From assembly GCF_004803475.1 (NCBI RefSeq), contig NZ_SRKY01000002.1, forward strand, positions 62,001-126,000: DNA of 64,000 bases, read 5' to 3'. The translations under genes and the position numbers were made by a program. This DNA is from Aliishimia ponticola (lineage in GTDB: Bacteria > Pseudomonadota > Alphaproteobacteria > Rhodobacterales > Rhodobacteraceae). Each line of letters begins with the position of its first letter. Position 1 is the first letter of the stretch. Under the pieces are notes generated by a model. It had not been told where the DNA came from. It worked only from the letters and a program-made list of their open reading frames with translations, and did not search any database. This document shows positions 1 to 9,279 of this stretch, piece by piece.

Positions 1-1523
1 ACGAAAGTGTCCATTGTGTCAGTCTCGCGCTGGGCCGGTTTGCCGCAATTCGGGCAGGGCACATCGCGCCATGTGGGGTGGCGGTCCAGCGGGTTGCCGG
101 GCACGTCAAAGCTGACGTCGTCGGGAAGCTGGACGGGCAGGTTTTCCTTTTTCTCCGGCACCACGCCGCAGCTGTCGCAATGCACCACGGGGATCGGGCA
201 CCCCCAATAGCGCTGACGCGACAGACCCCAGTCGCGCAGGCGGTACTTGGTAACGCCCTGACCGACACCGTTGGCTTCGCAGAAGTCGATGGCGGTTTCG
301 ATCGCCTGCGTGCCGGTCTGGATTTCCTCTCCGGCAAAGCCCAGCACATAGCGGGCCTCTACATCCTTGGGGGCGACCAGCGCCGCGTCTTGCACGAAGT
401 CATCCGGATCGCCCGGCAATTCACCTTCGGGGACAAAGACCGCTTTGATCGGCAGGCCGTATTTCTTGGCGAACTCGTGATCGCGCTCGTCATGGGCCGG
501 GCAGCCAAAGATCGCGCCGGTGCCGTAATCCATCAGGATGAAGTTGGCGATATAGACGGGCAGTTCAAGCGAGGTATCGAACGGGTGGCGGCAGGTGATG
601 CCGGTGTCAAAGCCCAGTTTCTCGGCCTTTTCGATCGCCTCGGCAGTGGTGCCGCCCTTGCGCGCCTCGGCGCAGAAGGCCGCAATGTCGGGGTTGTCAC
701 GCTCCAGCACCTTGGCGAGCGGGTGGTCGGGGGAAATGCCGACAAAGGACGCGCCCATCAGCGTGTCGGGACGGGTCGTATAGACTTCGATCCGGTCATG
801 GCCGTCCGGCGCATCAACGGTAGAGAACGCAAATTGCAGACCGCGCGACCGGCCGATCCAGTTTTCCTGCATCAGGCGCACCTTGGCGGGCCAGTTCTCC
901 AACCCCTCCAGCGCGTCGAGCAGCTCCCCGGCCATGTCGGAAATCTTGAAGAACCATTGCGTCAACTCGCGGCGTTCCACATCCGCACCAGAGCGCCAGC
1001 CCTTGCCGTCGATCACCTGTTCATTCGCCAGCACGGTCATATCGACCGGATCCCAGTTCACCACGGCGTTCTTGCGATACACCAGCCCCGCTTCGAGGAA
1101 ATCGAGGAACAGCGCCTGTTGCTGGCCGTAATATTCCGGGTCGCAGGTCGCGAACATGCGTTCCCAGTCAAGGCTGAAACCCATCGGCTTCATCTGCGCG
1201 ACCATGTCGTCGATATTGTTGTAGGTCCATTCCTTGGGGTGACCGCCGCTCGCCATCGCCGCGTTCTCGGCAGGCATACCGAAGGCATCGAACCCCATCG
1301 GGTGCAGCACATTGAACCCGTTGGCGGCTTTGAACCGCGCGACCACGTCGCCCATCGTGTAGTTGCGCACATGGCCGATATGGATGCGGCCAGACGGGTA
1401 GGGGAACATCTCCAGCACGTAGTATTTCGGGCGGGAGGTATCGCGCACGGCTTTGAACAGGCCGGCGTCATCCCAAGCCTTCTGCCATTTTGCCTCGATT
1501 TCATTTGGCGCGTAGCGGGTCAT
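1..1523 (-). CDS. leuS: Leucine--tRNA ligase (N-terminal ~507 residues, cut by window edge)
   Basis: Charges tRNA-Leu with leucine in the cytoplasm. Reading leftward from the ATG at 1523, the protein begins [20 protein letters not shown], a typical class I LeuRS start. It shows the HIGH-type ATP signature as [17 protein letters not shown] near residue 45. The CP1 editing domain follows, with the [13 protein letters not shown] stretch, and then [17 protein letters not shown] near the visible end. The C-terminal KMSKS loop and anticodon-binding domain lie beyond the left edge. The frame is intact, so truncation is only by the window. The upstream gene (DUF3576 lipoprotein) is on the same strand but separated by a hairpin terminator. 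Identification is near certain. Confidence 0.97.
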   Translation of the reverse strand, partial: MTRYAPNEIEAKWQKAWDDAGLFKAVRDTSRPKYYVLEMFPYPSGRIHIGHVRNYTMGDVVARFKAANGFNVLHPMGFDAFGMPAENAAMASGGHPKEWTYNNIDDMVAQMKPMGFSLDWERMFATCDPEYYGQQQALFLDFLEAGLVYRKNAVVNWDPVDMTVLANEQVIDGKGWRSGADVERRELTQWFFKISDMAGELLDALEGLENWPAKVRLMQENWIGRSRGLQFAFSTVDAPDGHDRIEVYTTRPDTLMGASFVGISPDHPLAKVLERDNPDIAAFCAEARKGGTTAEAIEKAEKLGFDTGITCRHPFDTSLELPVYIANFILMDYGTGAIFGCPAHDERDHEFAKKYGLPIKAVFVPEGELPGDPDDFVQDAALVAPKDVEARYVLGFAGEEIQTGTQAIETAIDFCEANGVGQGVTKYRLRDWGLSRQRYWGCPIPVVHCDSCGVVPEKKENLPVQLPDDVSFDVPGNPLDRHPTWRDVPCPNCGKPAQRETDTMDTF

Positions 1524-1545
1524 TCTCTGGGGTCCTTCACAAAGC

Positions 1546-1572
1546 AAAAACGCCGGGCGTTACGGCCCGGCG
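1546..1572 (-). terminator. Rho-independent terminator after the DUF3576 gene
   Basis: A perfect 8-bp inverted repeat (CGCCGGGC / GCCCGGCG) with a 6-base loop is followed on the minus strand by five T. It lies between the DUF3576 gene and leuS, so it would end or attenuate read-through from the lipoprotein gene into leuS. Confidence 0.75.
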
Positions 1573-1598
1573 CTTCCTTACAGCGATGTGCTGCGCAC

Positions 1599-2102
1599 TT
1601 AAAGCTTGTTGTCAGCAACACGGAGTTGACGCGCGCGGGTCAGGATCGCGTCTTCGATGGCGCGTACCGTGGCCGGGTCAGCCGTGCCGCTGCGCGTTTG
1701 CAGCGATACATTGAGAGAGCGCGCATCCAGCGCCGGATCGTCGATCAGAACCGTCGCCCGATAGGACCGCCCACCGCCCGGCGGGGTGCCATAGCCGGTG
1801 ACGATCACACCTGTATAGGGATCGACCGTCTGAATTGGCAGGAAATCGAGCACTTCAAGCGAGGCTGCCCAGATATAGCGATTCACCAGAACGACGTTCT
1901 CTGTCGACTTGCGGTTGAAGATGTTCCAGATCGTGTTCTCGGTTTCGAGTCGCTGCGGGTGGTTTTCAGGTAGCGCAAGGTCCGGGTCAGAGGACGTCGT
2001 CCCGCCAAAAAGGCCGCCACCGCCGCCACTGCGTCCGCCACATGCGGCAAGGGTGCCGATGCACAGCAAAAGGATCGCGTAGTTCAGAAAGGTCCGCCGC
2101 AT
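1599..2102 (-). CDS. DUF3576 domain lipoprotein
   Basis: This is a 167-residue predicted outer-membrane or periplasmic lipoprotein. It has a signal peptide ending in the lipobox LAAC (Cys21), then a Gly-rich linker, then a compact domain that I recognise as DUF3576. Residues such as NTIWNIFN and ATVLIDDPALDARSLNVSLQ support this call. The family is alphaproteobacterial and is usually found directly upstream of leuS, as here. The molecular function is unknown. An envelope-assembly role would fit its location but is inference only. Confidence 0.85.
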   Translation of the reverse strand: MRRTFLNYAILLLCIGTLAACGGRSGGGGGLFGGTTSSDPDLALPENHPQRLETENTIWNIFNRKSTENVVLVNRYIWAASLEVLDFLPIQTVDPYTGVIVTGYGTPPGGGRSYRATVLIDDPALDARSLNVSLQTRSGTADPATVRAIEDAILTRARQLRVADNKL

Positions 2103-2358
2103 ATGACACCGCTGCCTTGTTATTACCGTAATTCCTCAATGTCCTAACGGAGCGGCGCATAAGCGGCAAGGGCCATATGTTCATGGGCTTTGCGAGAGGC
2201 GGTTTCGGCGGGTGTGGCAAAGCTGCACCATCTGCGGCGATGTTGATGGCAGAAATTGGACGGTGCTTGCAAAGGAGGGGGGAAAAGAGCGAAAGGTTTG
2301 TCCGTACCCTCACCGGATTCCCCGGTTTGGGATTGAATAGAAAACCGAGGGAAAACTC

Positions 2359-3324
2359 ATGAAAAAAGTTCTCTTCGCTACGACCGCTCTCGTCGCCACA
2401 GCCGGCGTTGCAGCAGCGGACGTAACCTTCGGTGGTTACGGCCGTTTCGGTCTGTACTACCAAGAAGACGCAGCCAACGAAACAACCATCACCAGCCGTT
2501 TCCGTCTGCAAATCGACGCGACTGCTGAGTCCGATGCCGGCGTGACCTTTGGTGCACGCGTTCGCATGCAGCAAGACAACGACGATCCGATCGACACCGG
2601 CGACGTTGCCGCAGACGGTTTCTCCCCGTCCGGCACCTTCCGCGGTGACCGTGTCAGCACAGGCATGAACGGCGTTCGCTTCTTCGCACGCGCTGGCGGC
2701 CTGGAAGTCGGCGTTGGCAACATCTTCGGCGCTCTGGAATCCATGCCGGGTCAATACCCGATCGATCTGGGTCTCACAGGCCTGGGCTACGAGTACACAG
2801 CGTACAACTTCCGTGGCGCAGCTTACGACTCCGATGAAGGTGGTTCCGCAGGTCTGGGTGGCGTTGAAGTCATCTACACATACGGCGACTTCACAGTTCA
2901 CGCGTCGTTCGACAAAACTGACTCGGTTGCTGGCGACGGCAATCTGGACGGTGACCGCGCAGCGATCTACGGTGCATACGCATGGAACGGCTGGACGTTC
3001 GCTCTGGGTCTGCAAGACTCCGACGTCGACACCGACACCGAAGTTACTGCTTCTGTGAGCGGCGACATCGGCCCGGCCAACGTGACGCTGGCATATGCTG
3101 ACAACGGCACAGACGGCGACCACTGGGTTCTGGCAGGTCGTTTCGACGTTGGCGCATCCACCAACATCGAAGCATACGTTGCTGACGCGGATTACTTCGA
3201 CGAAGAATCCTACGGTATCGACTTCAACCACTCCCTGGGTGGCGGTACGTCGCTCCGCGGTGGTATCGTGAAGTACTCCAGCGGCACAACAGCTGCTGAC
3301 CTGGGTGTTCGCTTCAACTTCTAA
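2359..3324 (+). CDS. Outer-membrane porin (Rhodobacter type)
   Basis: This is a general diffusion porin of 321 residues. A clean signal peptide (MKKVLFATTALVATAGVAAA, cleavage before Asp21) leads into alternating amphipathic beta-strands starting DVTFGGYGRFGLYYQ. The chain ends LGVRFNF with a terminal Phe, the usual BAM recognition signature. The region around residues 90-130 (FFARAGGLEVGVGN) looks like the constriction-loop zone of Rhodobacter porins. Codon use is strongly biased (AAC, GAC, GTT, GCA), typical of a very highly expressed gene. The start is preceded by GAGGGAAAACTC. A strong terminator follows. Roughly 250 bases upstream hold no gene and probably carry its promoter. Confidence 0.93.
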   Translation: MKKVLFATTALVATAGVAAADVTFGGYGRFGLYYQEDAANETTITSRFRLQIDATAESDAGVTFGARVRMQQDNDDPIDTGDVAADGFSPSGTFRGDRVSTGMNGVRFFARAGGLEVGVGNIFGALESMPGQYPIDLGLTGLGYEYTAYNFRGAAYDSDEGGSAGLGGVEVIYTYGDFTVHASFDKTDSVAGDGNLDGDRAAIYGAYAWNGWTFALGLQDSDVDTDTEVTASVSGDIGPANVTLAYADNGTDGDHWVLAGRFDVGASTNIEAYVADADYFDEESYGIDFNHSLGGGTSLRGGIVKYSSGTTAADLGVRFNF

Positions 3325-3348
3325 GTTGATCTGACATCTGACAGATTT

Positions 3349-3381
3349 GGGGCGATGCTTCGGCGTCGCCCCTTTTCTTTT
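3349..3381 (+). terminator. Strong UUCG-tetraloop terminator of the porin gene
   Basis: A 10-bp stem (GGGGCGATGC / GCGTCGCCCC, one G-U pair) is closed by a TTCG loop. TTTTCTTTT follows directly. This is an unusually stable intrinsic terminator, fitting an abundant porin mRNA. Confidence 0.9.
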
Positions 3382-3420
3382 GCGGGTGTCCTTTGACCCG
3401 CTTCATGGCATATCGGGGCC

Positions 3421-4080
3421 ATGACTGGACTTCATGATATTCAAGCGCGAGTCGCGCAGGCCGCAGAAGCGGCGGGCCGGGATGCCGGAACCGTCAAACT
3501 GATCGCTGTCAGCAAGGTGCAGCCGATTGAGCGGGTGGAGGCCGTGCTGGATGCCGGTCATCGCGTGTTCGGCGAAAACCGCGTGCAAGAGGCGCAAGGC
3601 AAGTGGCCCGCGCTGATGGACCGATATGACGGGGTGGAACTGCATCTCATCGGTCCGCTGCAAAGCAACAAGGTGCGGGCCGCGATGGAGCTGGCTCATG
3701 CGATCCATTCCGTTGATCGGCCCAAGCTGGCCGGGGCCATTGCCAGAATCGCGGATGAAACCGGGCGCTGTCCCGATCTGTTCATTCAGGTGAATACGGG
3801 CGAAGAGGCGCAGAAGGCCGGGGTGTTGCCCGCCGATGCTGACAGCTTTGTGGAGGAGTGCCGCAAGCTGAGCCTGCCGGTGGTGGGGCTGATGTGCATC
3901 CCGCCCGTGGATGAAGAGCCGTCGCTGCATTTCGCGCTGCTGGCCAAGATCGCGGCGCGCAACGGGTTGCCCGGCCTTTCAATGGGGATGAGCGGCGATT
4001 TCGAACGCGCGATTGCCCTTGGCGCGACCCATGTGCGGGTCGGGTCTGCCATTTTCGGGGATCGTGTGCCCGCCGCTTGA
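3421..4080 (+). CDS. yggS: YggS/PLPBP-family pyridoxal-phosphate homeostasis protein
   Basis: This is a cytoplasmic single-domain PLP-binding protein (219 residues) of the alanine-racemase barrel fold. It has no known catalytic reaction. The family buffers PLP and affects amino-acid and keto-acid balance. The cofactor lysine is Lys32 in KLIAVSKVQP. Other family motifs are VFGENRVQEAQ, LHLIGPLQSNK, QVNTGEEAQKAG, LSMGMSGDFERAI and VRVGSAIFG near the C terminus. The ATG has only a weak ribosome site. It is convergent with the L,D-transpeptidase-like gene downstream and probably monocistronic. Confidence 0.94.
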   Translation: MTGLHDIQARVAQAAEAAGRDAGTVKLIAVSKVQPIERVEAVLDAGHRVFGENRVQEAQGKWPALMDRYDGVELHLIGPLQSNKVRAAMELAHAIHSVDRPKLAGAIARIADETGRCPDLFIQVNTGEEAQKAGVLPADADSFVEECRKLSLPVVGLMCIPPVDEEPSLHFALLAKIAARNGLPGLSMGMSGDFERAIALGATHVRVGSAIFGDRVPAA

Positions 4081-4111
4081 GGATCGGTCAGGCGGCGATT
4101 CTGGGCAGCGC

Positions 4112-4618
4112 TCAGGTGACGATCAGGCGCGTCTCATACCGGATGAGCGGCGCGATATGGTGCAGGGCTTCGCGTGGCAGGGCCACGCAGCCCTCCGTCG
4201 GATAGCCCGGCCGCCGCCACTGATGGATGAAGATGGCAGAGCCGCGCCCCTTGCGGGCATAAGGCCAGTTCCAATCGGTCAGCAGCACCAGATCATAAAG
4301 CGGATCGGCTCGGCGCAAGACCTCGTGGCTCGCGCCATAGGGCGCGCGCACCATCAGGTTATAGTCAGCGTCGTCTGGATCGTCGGACCACAGATCGCCG
4401 GGCAGAATCGGTACGGCCCAATCGGTCGGCGGGGCGATCCGGTCAGGACGGTAAAGCATCCCGACAATCCGGTGGAGGCCGCGCGGCGTTGCGCCATCGC
4501 CTTCCCGTTTGTCCGCAGTCAGACCACCGCGCCCAATCGTGCAGGGATAGGTCTGGCCCAGGAAGCGCAGTCCGCGCGGGGTCAGCACCATATCACCCGG
4601 ATGCACTTTGCGGATCAC
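4112..4618 (-). CDS. L,D-transpeptidase (YkuD) family protein
   Basis: This is a 168-residue protein whose C-terminal half matches the YkuD catalytic fold. His132 lies in FIHQW and the nucleophile Cys144 in the TEGCVALP motif. Family members cross-link peptidoglycan stem peptides (3-3 links) or attach proteins to peptidoglycan. There is no obvious signal peptide, so export or periplasmic action is not directly supported. Many short roseobacter homologues share this feature. Its start codon overlaps the ribA stop by four bases (ATGA), so the two genes form a translationally coupled pair. Confidence 0.85.
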   Translation of the reverse strand: MIRKVHPGDMVLTPRGLRFLGQTYPCTIGRGGLTADKREGDGATPRGLHRIVGMLYRPDRIAPPTDWAVPILPGDLWSDDPDDADYNLMVRAPYGASHEVLRRADPLYDLVLLTDWNWPYARKGRGSAIFIHQWRRPGYPTEGCVALPREALHHIAPLIRYETRLIVT

Positions 4619-5700
4619 AGCAGGTGGCCCGACTTCGCCATCTTGGTCGCAAGATACCCGGCATTCTGCGGCGTCTGCCCCACTTTCAGGGGGACACGCT
4701 CGGTCACGGAGATGCCGCAGTTTTCCATCATCGCGATTTTTGCGGGGTTGTTGGTCAGCAACCGGACCTTTGAAAAACCCATCCGCGCCAGAATATCCGC
4801 GCCCAGCCGAAAATCGCGTTCGTCATCTTCGAAGCCCAGCCTGTGGTTCGCCTCGACCGTGTCGAAGCCCTGATCCTGCAGCGAATAGGCACGCATCTTG
4901 TTGGCCAGCCCGATGCCGCGCCCCTCTTGGTTGAGGTATAGCAGCACGCCCGCGCCTTCTTGGCCCATCTGAGCCAATGCGCCGTGCAGTTGCGGCCCGC
5001 AATCGCATTTGAGGCTGCCCAGAACATCGCCCGTGAAGCAGGCAGAGTGCAGCCGGGCCAGAACGGGCTTGTCGCGGTCGGGGCGGCCGATTTCGACCGC
5101 GTAATGTTCCTCGCCGCCATCTTCGGGGCGGAACACATGCAAGCGTCCGGCCTCAGACACGGACAACGGCAGCCGGGCGGAAACGACCGGGGCCAGCACA
5201 TTGGGCGCGGCAAGCGCCGGGATCACCTGCGCGAGCGGCAGGCGAGTCAGATCGTTTTGGGTGGCAAAGCCAATGGAGGGAGACGGGCACAACAAGGCTG
5301 CCGGAAGCAGGCGCGCAGATTTGACCAGATGCAACGCCGCCCGGTGCGCCGCCGCATCGCCGCCACGTTGGGCAATCAGTGGCCCCTTCATGGGTGTTTT
5401 CAGATCATCCGCCGGATCAGCCACGCCCAAGACCCAGGGCAGGCGCGCATCGGGCGGCAATTCGATCCGGGCAAGGTCGCCGTCATAAGCCGCAGCTTTC
5501 AGAACGCGCGCCCGGTGATCCGTAATCGCGATCACGGCGTCGGGGGTCATCGCCTGAACACCGGCGAGGCGTTGCTCCGATATCGTTTCGGCGGCGAAGG
5601 CCAGCATCGGCTGCGCGCCTTCCAAAACGACGGGCAGACCCATACGCAAATCAGCGCGGGCACGGGCAAGACGTTCGTTCAAGTCAGGGGCAAAAGTCAT
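4615..5700 (-). CDS. ribA: GTP cyclohydrolase II with long N-terminal domain
   Basis: Converts GTP to 2,5-diamino-6-ribosylamino-4(3H)-pyrimidinone 5'-phosphate, formate and pyrophosphate, the first step of riboflavin synthesis. The C-terminal ~170 residues hold all signatures. Zinc cysteines are Cys221, Cys232 and Cys234 (SACFTGDVLGSLKCDCG). These are followed by YLNQEGRGIGLANK and LLTNNPAKI. The first ~190 residues form an extra domain. It sits where bifunctional enzymes carry DHBP synthase, but I do not see the RibB metal and substrate motifs, so it looks degenerate or repurposed. The length of 361 residues is usual for Rhodobacterales. The ribosome site is weak. Confidence 0.93.
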   Translation of the reverse strand: MTFAPDLNERLARARADLRMGLPVVLEGAQPMLAFAAETISEQRLAGVQAMTPDAVIAITDHRARVLKAAAYDGDLARIELPPDARLPWVLGVADPADDLKTPMKGPLIAQRGGDAAAHRAALHLVKSARLLPAALLCPSPSIGFATQNDLTRLPLAQVIPALAAPNVLAPVVSARLPLSVSEAGRLHVFRPEDGGEEHYAVEIGRPDRDKPVLARLHSACFTGDVLGSLKCDCGPQLHGALAQMGQEGAGVLLYLNQEGRGIGLANKMRAYSLQDQGFDTVEANHRLGFEDDERDFRLGADILARMGFSKVRLLTNNPAKIAMMENCGISVTERVPLKVGQTPQNAGYLATKMAKSGHLL

Positions 5701-5873
5701 GAGTCATCCGGGTATCAGTCCTGCCCGATGTAACCATTGGGCCGGGAAATTGAAACATTCTGTCGTAAATGTCGTCGTGAACAACACGAGCCTGTGAGGC
5801 GATTGTCGCAAATATTGCCTATTGCGTGAGGCACCCGCACTTATCTTTCAACACGCAACAGGAGGGCTCGATC

Positions 5874-6560
5874 ATGGGGCAACTCAAGAAAATCTTGCTG
5901 GTCGATGACGACGAAGATCTGCGCGAGGCGCTGAGCGAGCAACTCGTCATGACCGAAGATTTCGATGTCTTCGAAGCCGGCAACGGCACCCAGGCGATGG
6001 AGCGCGCCAAGGAAGCGATCTATGACCTTGTCATCCTGGACGTGGGCCTGCCCGATACGGATGGGCGCGAACTTTGCCGGTTGATGCGCAAGCAGGGCGT
6101 GAAAAGCCCGATCCTGATGCTGACCGGCCATGACAGCGACGCCGACACGATTCTGGGTCTCGACGCTGGTGCGAACGATTATGTGACCAAACCGTTCAAG
6201 TTCCCGGTGCTTCTGGCGCGGATCAGGGCGCAATTGCGGCAGCACGAGCAATCCGAAGACGCGGTGTTCCAGCTTGGGCCGTATACATTCAAGCCTGCGA
6301 TGAAAATGTTGATCACGGAAGATGATCGGAAAATTCGTCTGACTGAAAAAGAAACCAATATTCTCAAGTTCTTGTACCGTTCGACCGAAGGCGTCGTGCC
6401 GCGGGACGTGCTTTTGCACGAGGTGTGGGGCTACAATGCTGGTGTGACGACACATACATTAGAGACACACATCTACCGGTTGAGACAAAAAATTGAACCA
6501 GACCCGTCAAACGCCCGCCTTCTTGTGACCGAATCCGGTGGTTACAGATTGGTCGCATAG
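5874..6560 (+). CDS. OmpR-family response regulator, CenR-like
   Basis: This is a two-component DNA-binding regulator of 228 residues. The receiver domain (residues 5-120) has acidic pocket DDDED (11-15), phosphoacceptor Asp56 in VILDVGLPD and Lys106 in YVTKPF. A winged-helix DNA-binding domain follows, ending in THIYRLRQKIEPDP and TESGGYRLVA. I chose the ATG at 5874, not one 16 codons earlier, because AGGAGGG lies 7 bases upstream. The N-terminal sequence (KILLVDDDEDLREALSEQL) closely recalls the essential alphaproteobacterial envelope regulator CenR, but a search is needed to confirm orthology. No kinase gene is adjacent. A terminator follows. Confidence 0.9.
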   Translation: MGQLKKILLVDDDEDLREALSEQLVMTEDFDVFEAGNGTQAMERAKEAIYDLVILDVGLPDTDGRELCRLMRKQGVKSPILMLTGHDSDADTILGLDAGANDYVTKPFKFPVLLARIRAQLRQHEQSEDAVFQLGPYTFKPAMKMLITEDDRKIRLTEKETNILKFLYRSTEGVVPRDVLLHEVWGYNAGVTTHTLETHIYRLRQKIEPDPSNARLLVTESGGYRLVA

Positions 6561-6667
6561 CGAGTTGCGATTGATACAAATCAAGGTTGGTATTCGGGGT
6601 TTGTTTCATTAGGTTTTCTGTTCCCGCCGCAGGCCCGGGTTATGGCCTGCACCTCCCTGTTGGAACT

Positions 6668-6695
6668 GGCCGGGCCTTGTGCCCGGTCTTTTTTT
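6668..6695 (+). terminator. Rho-independent terminator after the response regulator
   Basis: An 8-bp stem (GGCCGGGC / GCCCGGTC, one G-U pair) with a 5-base loop is followed by seven T. It separates the regulator from xth. Confidence 0.85.
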
Positions 6696-6802
6696 GTCTG
6701 CTCGCCGGGGCGGGTGGCTTATGCGGTGCGCCGCGCTCTCTGGTGCATGGGGGCAAAAGCGGGTAGGGCCGTCGGGCGTTCAGTTAGACGGAGGGGAGCC
6801 CC

Positions 6803-7591
6803 ATGGCATTCACATTGGCGACGTGGAACATCAACTCGGTACGGCTGCGGGCCGGGTTGGTCGAAAAGCTCATGACCGAAGAAGCACCCGACGTCCTGTG
6901 CCTGCAGGAATGCAAAAGCCCGGTCGACAAAATCCCGCTGGACGGGTTCGCCGCGCTTGGCTACCGGCACATGGTTGCGCGCGGGCAAAAGGGATATAAC
7001 GGCGTCGCGATCCTGTCGAAACTGCCGATTGAAGAGGTCGGGGCCGAGGATTTCGCATCGCTGGGGCACGCGCGCCACGTGGCGGCGCGGCTCGAAAACG
7101 GTGTGACGGTGCATAACTTCTATGTTCCGGCGGGGGGCGACGTGCCTGACCGCGAGGTGAACGAGAAATTCGGGCAAAAACTCGATTACCTGACAGAGAT
7201 GCGCGACTGGTTCCATTCGGACCGACCCCAGAAGGCCATTCTTGTGGGCGATCTCAATATCGCCCCGCGCGAGGACGATGTTTGGAGCCACAAGCAGCTT
7301 TTGAAGGTTGTCAGCCACACGCCTGTCGAGGTGGAACAACTGGCGCAGACACAGGATGCGGGCGGCTGGGTCGATATCACGCGCAAGGACATCCCCGAGG
7401 GGCAGCTTTATTCCTGGTGGTCCTATCGGGCAAAGGACTGGTCTGCGGCGGATAAGGGTCGGCGGCTGGATCATGTCTGGGCCACGCCCGATATCGCCAA
7501 TGCCGGTCATTCAAGCCGTGTGCTGCGCGATGTGCGTGGCTGGGAAAAGCCGTCGGATCACGCACCGGTCTTTGCCAGCTTCGATCTTTGA
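6803..7591 (+). CDS. xth: Exodeoxyribonuclease III (AP endonuclease)
   Basis: Repairs abasic sites and 3'-blocked ends in DNA. The 262-residue protein is full length for the ExoIII/APE1 family. Motifs seen are LATWNINSVR (metal Asn), CLQECK with catalytic Glu36, YNGVAILSK, GDLNIAP, WWSYR, RLDHVWAT and SDHAPVFA at the C terminus (the His of the Asp-His pair). The ATG follows a GGAGGGGAG ribosome site. It stands alone between the regulator's terminator and the thioredoxin-TPR gene. Confidence 0.96.
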   Translation: MAFTLATWNINSVRLRAGLVEKLMTEEAPDVLCLQECKSPVDKIPLDGFAALGYRHMVARGQKGYNGVAILSKLPIEEVGAEDFASLGHARHVAARLENGVTVHNFYVPAGGDVPDREVNEKFGQKLDYLTEMRDWFHSDRPQKAILVGDLNIAPREDDVWSHKQLLKVVSHTPVEVEQLAQTQDAGGWVDITRKDIPEGQLYSWWSYRAKDWSAADKGRRLDHVWATPDIANAGHSSRVLRDVRGWEKPSDHAPVFASFDL

Positions 7592-7686
7592 TGCGGCGAA
7601 ACCGCCTCGCGAACGGCAGCCCCTTGGCACGCGCAGTGCTTGTCGCCATATAGGGCGGTAAGAGAATGCTGCTATCGGAGGATGAA

Positions 7687-8607
7687 ATGGTCGATCTCAA
7701 TCTTGGTGGCGAAACCGCAGGTGGCGCCGACCTGATCAAGGACGGTAGCGAAGCGACGTTCATGGCGGATGTCGTGGACGCGTCTATGACAGTGCCCGTG
7801 ATCGTGGATTTCTGGGCGCCGTGGTGCGGCCCATGCAAGACCTTGGGCCCGATGCTTGAGGACGCGGTGCGCGCGGCCAAGGGCGCGGTCCAGATGGTCA
7901 AAGTCAACGTGGACGAGGCGCAGAACATCGCCGGCCAGTTGCGCATTCAATCCATCCCAACGGTCTATGCCTTCTGGCAAGGGCAGCCGGTGGACGGCTT
8001 TCAGGGCGCGGTCCCGCAATCGGAAATCAAAGCCTTCGTGGACCGGGTCGTTGCGGCCTCTGGCGGGCAATCGCCCGGCGATACGCTGGCTGACGCCGTC
8101 GCGGCGGCCGAAGAGATGCTGACCGATGGTGCGGCGGTGGATGCGGCGCAGACCTTTGCCGCGATCCTTGGCGAAGATCCGCAAAACGCCGCAGCGTATG
8201 GTGGCATGGTGCGCGCGCATATCGCGATGGACGATCTGGATCAGGCCGAGGCGATCCTGAACGGCGCTCCGGTCGAAATCTCGACCAGCCCGGAACTGGA
8301 AGCGGCCCATGCGCAGCTGGAACTTGCGCGGCAAGCAGCCAATGCCGGGCCTGTGGCCGAATTGCAGGCCGCGGTCGAGGCCGCGCCCGACGATCATCAG
8401 GCGCGCTTCGATCTGGCGCAGGCGCTTCATGCGGCCGGTGATGCAGAGGGGGCGGTGGACCAGCTGCTTGAGCTGTATCGTCGCGACAGCGAGTGGAACG
8501 ATGGTGCTGCCAAACAGCAGCTTTTCACCGTCTTTGATGCGCTCAAGCCGAACGACCCGGTCGTGTTGAACGGACGTCGTCGTTTGAGCTCGATGATATT
8601 TGCCTGA
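7687..8607 (+). CDS. ybbN: Thioredoxin-TPR fusion protein (YbbN/CnoX-like co-chaperone)
   Basis: The 306-residue cytoplasmic protein has an N-terminal thioredoxin fold (about residues 20-130) and a C-terminal array of TPR-like helices. The YbbN/CnoX family protects unfolded proteins and hands them to chaperones. Unlike the E. coli protein, this one keeps a complete redox site WCGPC (Cys47, Cys50), so it could also reduce disulfides. The start at 7687 is supported by CGGAGG; an ATG seven codons earlier has no such site. It is followed by two co-directional genes, and this trio is a common alphaproteobacterial arrangement. Confidence 0.92.
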   Translation: MVDLNLGGETAGGADLIKDGSEATFMADVVDASMTVPVIVDFWAPWCGPCKTLGPMLEDAVRAAKGAVQMVKVNVDEAQNIAGQLRIQSIPTVYAFWQGQPVDGFQGAVPQSEIKAFVDRVVAASGGQSPGDTLADAVAAAEEMLTDGAAVDAAQTFAAILGEDPQNAAAYGGMVRAHIAMDDLDQAEAILNGAPVEISTSPELEAAHAQLELARQAANAGPVAELQAAVEAAPDDHQARFDLAQALHAAGDAEGAVDQLLELYRRDSEWNDGAAKQQLFTVFDALKPNDPVVLNGRRRLSSMIFA

Positions 8608-8634
8608 TCGTGAAACGAGACTAGGTTGCGCAGT

Positions 8635-9279
8635 ATGCTGACATATGGCGACCTACCCGACATCATCCCGATTTTTCCTTTGCCCGGGGCATTGCTGCTT
8701 CCGCGATCGCGGTTGCCGCTGCATCTGTTCGAGCCGCGCTATTTACAGATGCTGGAAGACAGTCTGAAAACACCCGAACGGCTGATCGGCATGGTCCAGA
8801 CCCATGCGCAGCCGGACAAGGACGAAGCTGCCCTGCACAAGATCGGCTGTGTCGGGCGCGTCACCCAGTTCTCGGAAACCGAGGATGGGCGCTACATGAT
8901 CACTTTAAGCGGTGTGTGCCGCTTCCGCATTTTGGATGAGGTGTCCGGCTTCACGCCCTACCGCCGTTGCAACGTGTCATGGGACGGGTTCCAGCGCGAT
9001 CTGGGATCGGTGGAGCAGGACCTTGGCTTTGACCGGGAGGCGTTTCTGGAATTGCTGGGCCGCTACTTCGATGCGCGGTCGCTGTCGGCGGATTGGGAAA
9101 CGCTGAAAGATGCAGAGGATGAGCTGCTCGTCAATTCGCTGGCGATGATGCTGGACTTCGAACCGGAAGACAAACAGGCGCTGCTGGAAGCCCCATCCCT
9201 GAGCACCCGGCGCGAAACGCTGGTGACATTGATCGAATTCGCCCTGCGCGGCGGACAAAGTGACGAGGTACTTCAATGA
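8635..9279 (+). CDS. LON peptidase substrate-binding-domain protein
   Basis: This is a 214-residue stand-alone copy of the N-terminal substrate-recognition domain of Lon. The hallmark is [20 protein letters not shown], followed by [12 protein letters not shown] and GCVGRVTQF. No AAA+ or protease domain is present, so it cannot degrade protein itself. Its role is unknown, and an adaptor or regulatory function is the usual guess. I prefer ATG at 8635 over an in-frame TTG three codons earlier. Its stop overlaps the start of the Trm112-like gene (ATGA). Confidence 0.9.
   Translation: MLTYGDLPDIIPIFPLPGALLLPRSRLPLHLFEPRYLQMLEDSLKTPERLIGMVQTHAQPDKDEAALHKIGCVGRVTQFSETEDGRYMITLSGVCRFRILDEVSGFTPYRRCNVSWDGFQRDLGSVEQDLGFDREAFLELLGRYFDARSLSADWETLKDAEDELLVNSLAMMLDFEPEDKQALLEAPSLSTRRETLVTLIEFALRGGQSDEVLQ

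Noticed and set aside
78-1973. 631-codon open frame on the plus strand
   Set aside because: It is antisense to leuS and the DUF3576 gene. GC-rich codon bias leaves long stop-free shadow frames. No domain is recognisable.
1987-3231. Cys/Val-rich 414-codon frame opposite the porin
   Set aside because: It is a product of the porin's skewed codon usage read backwards. It lacks any motif or ribosome site.
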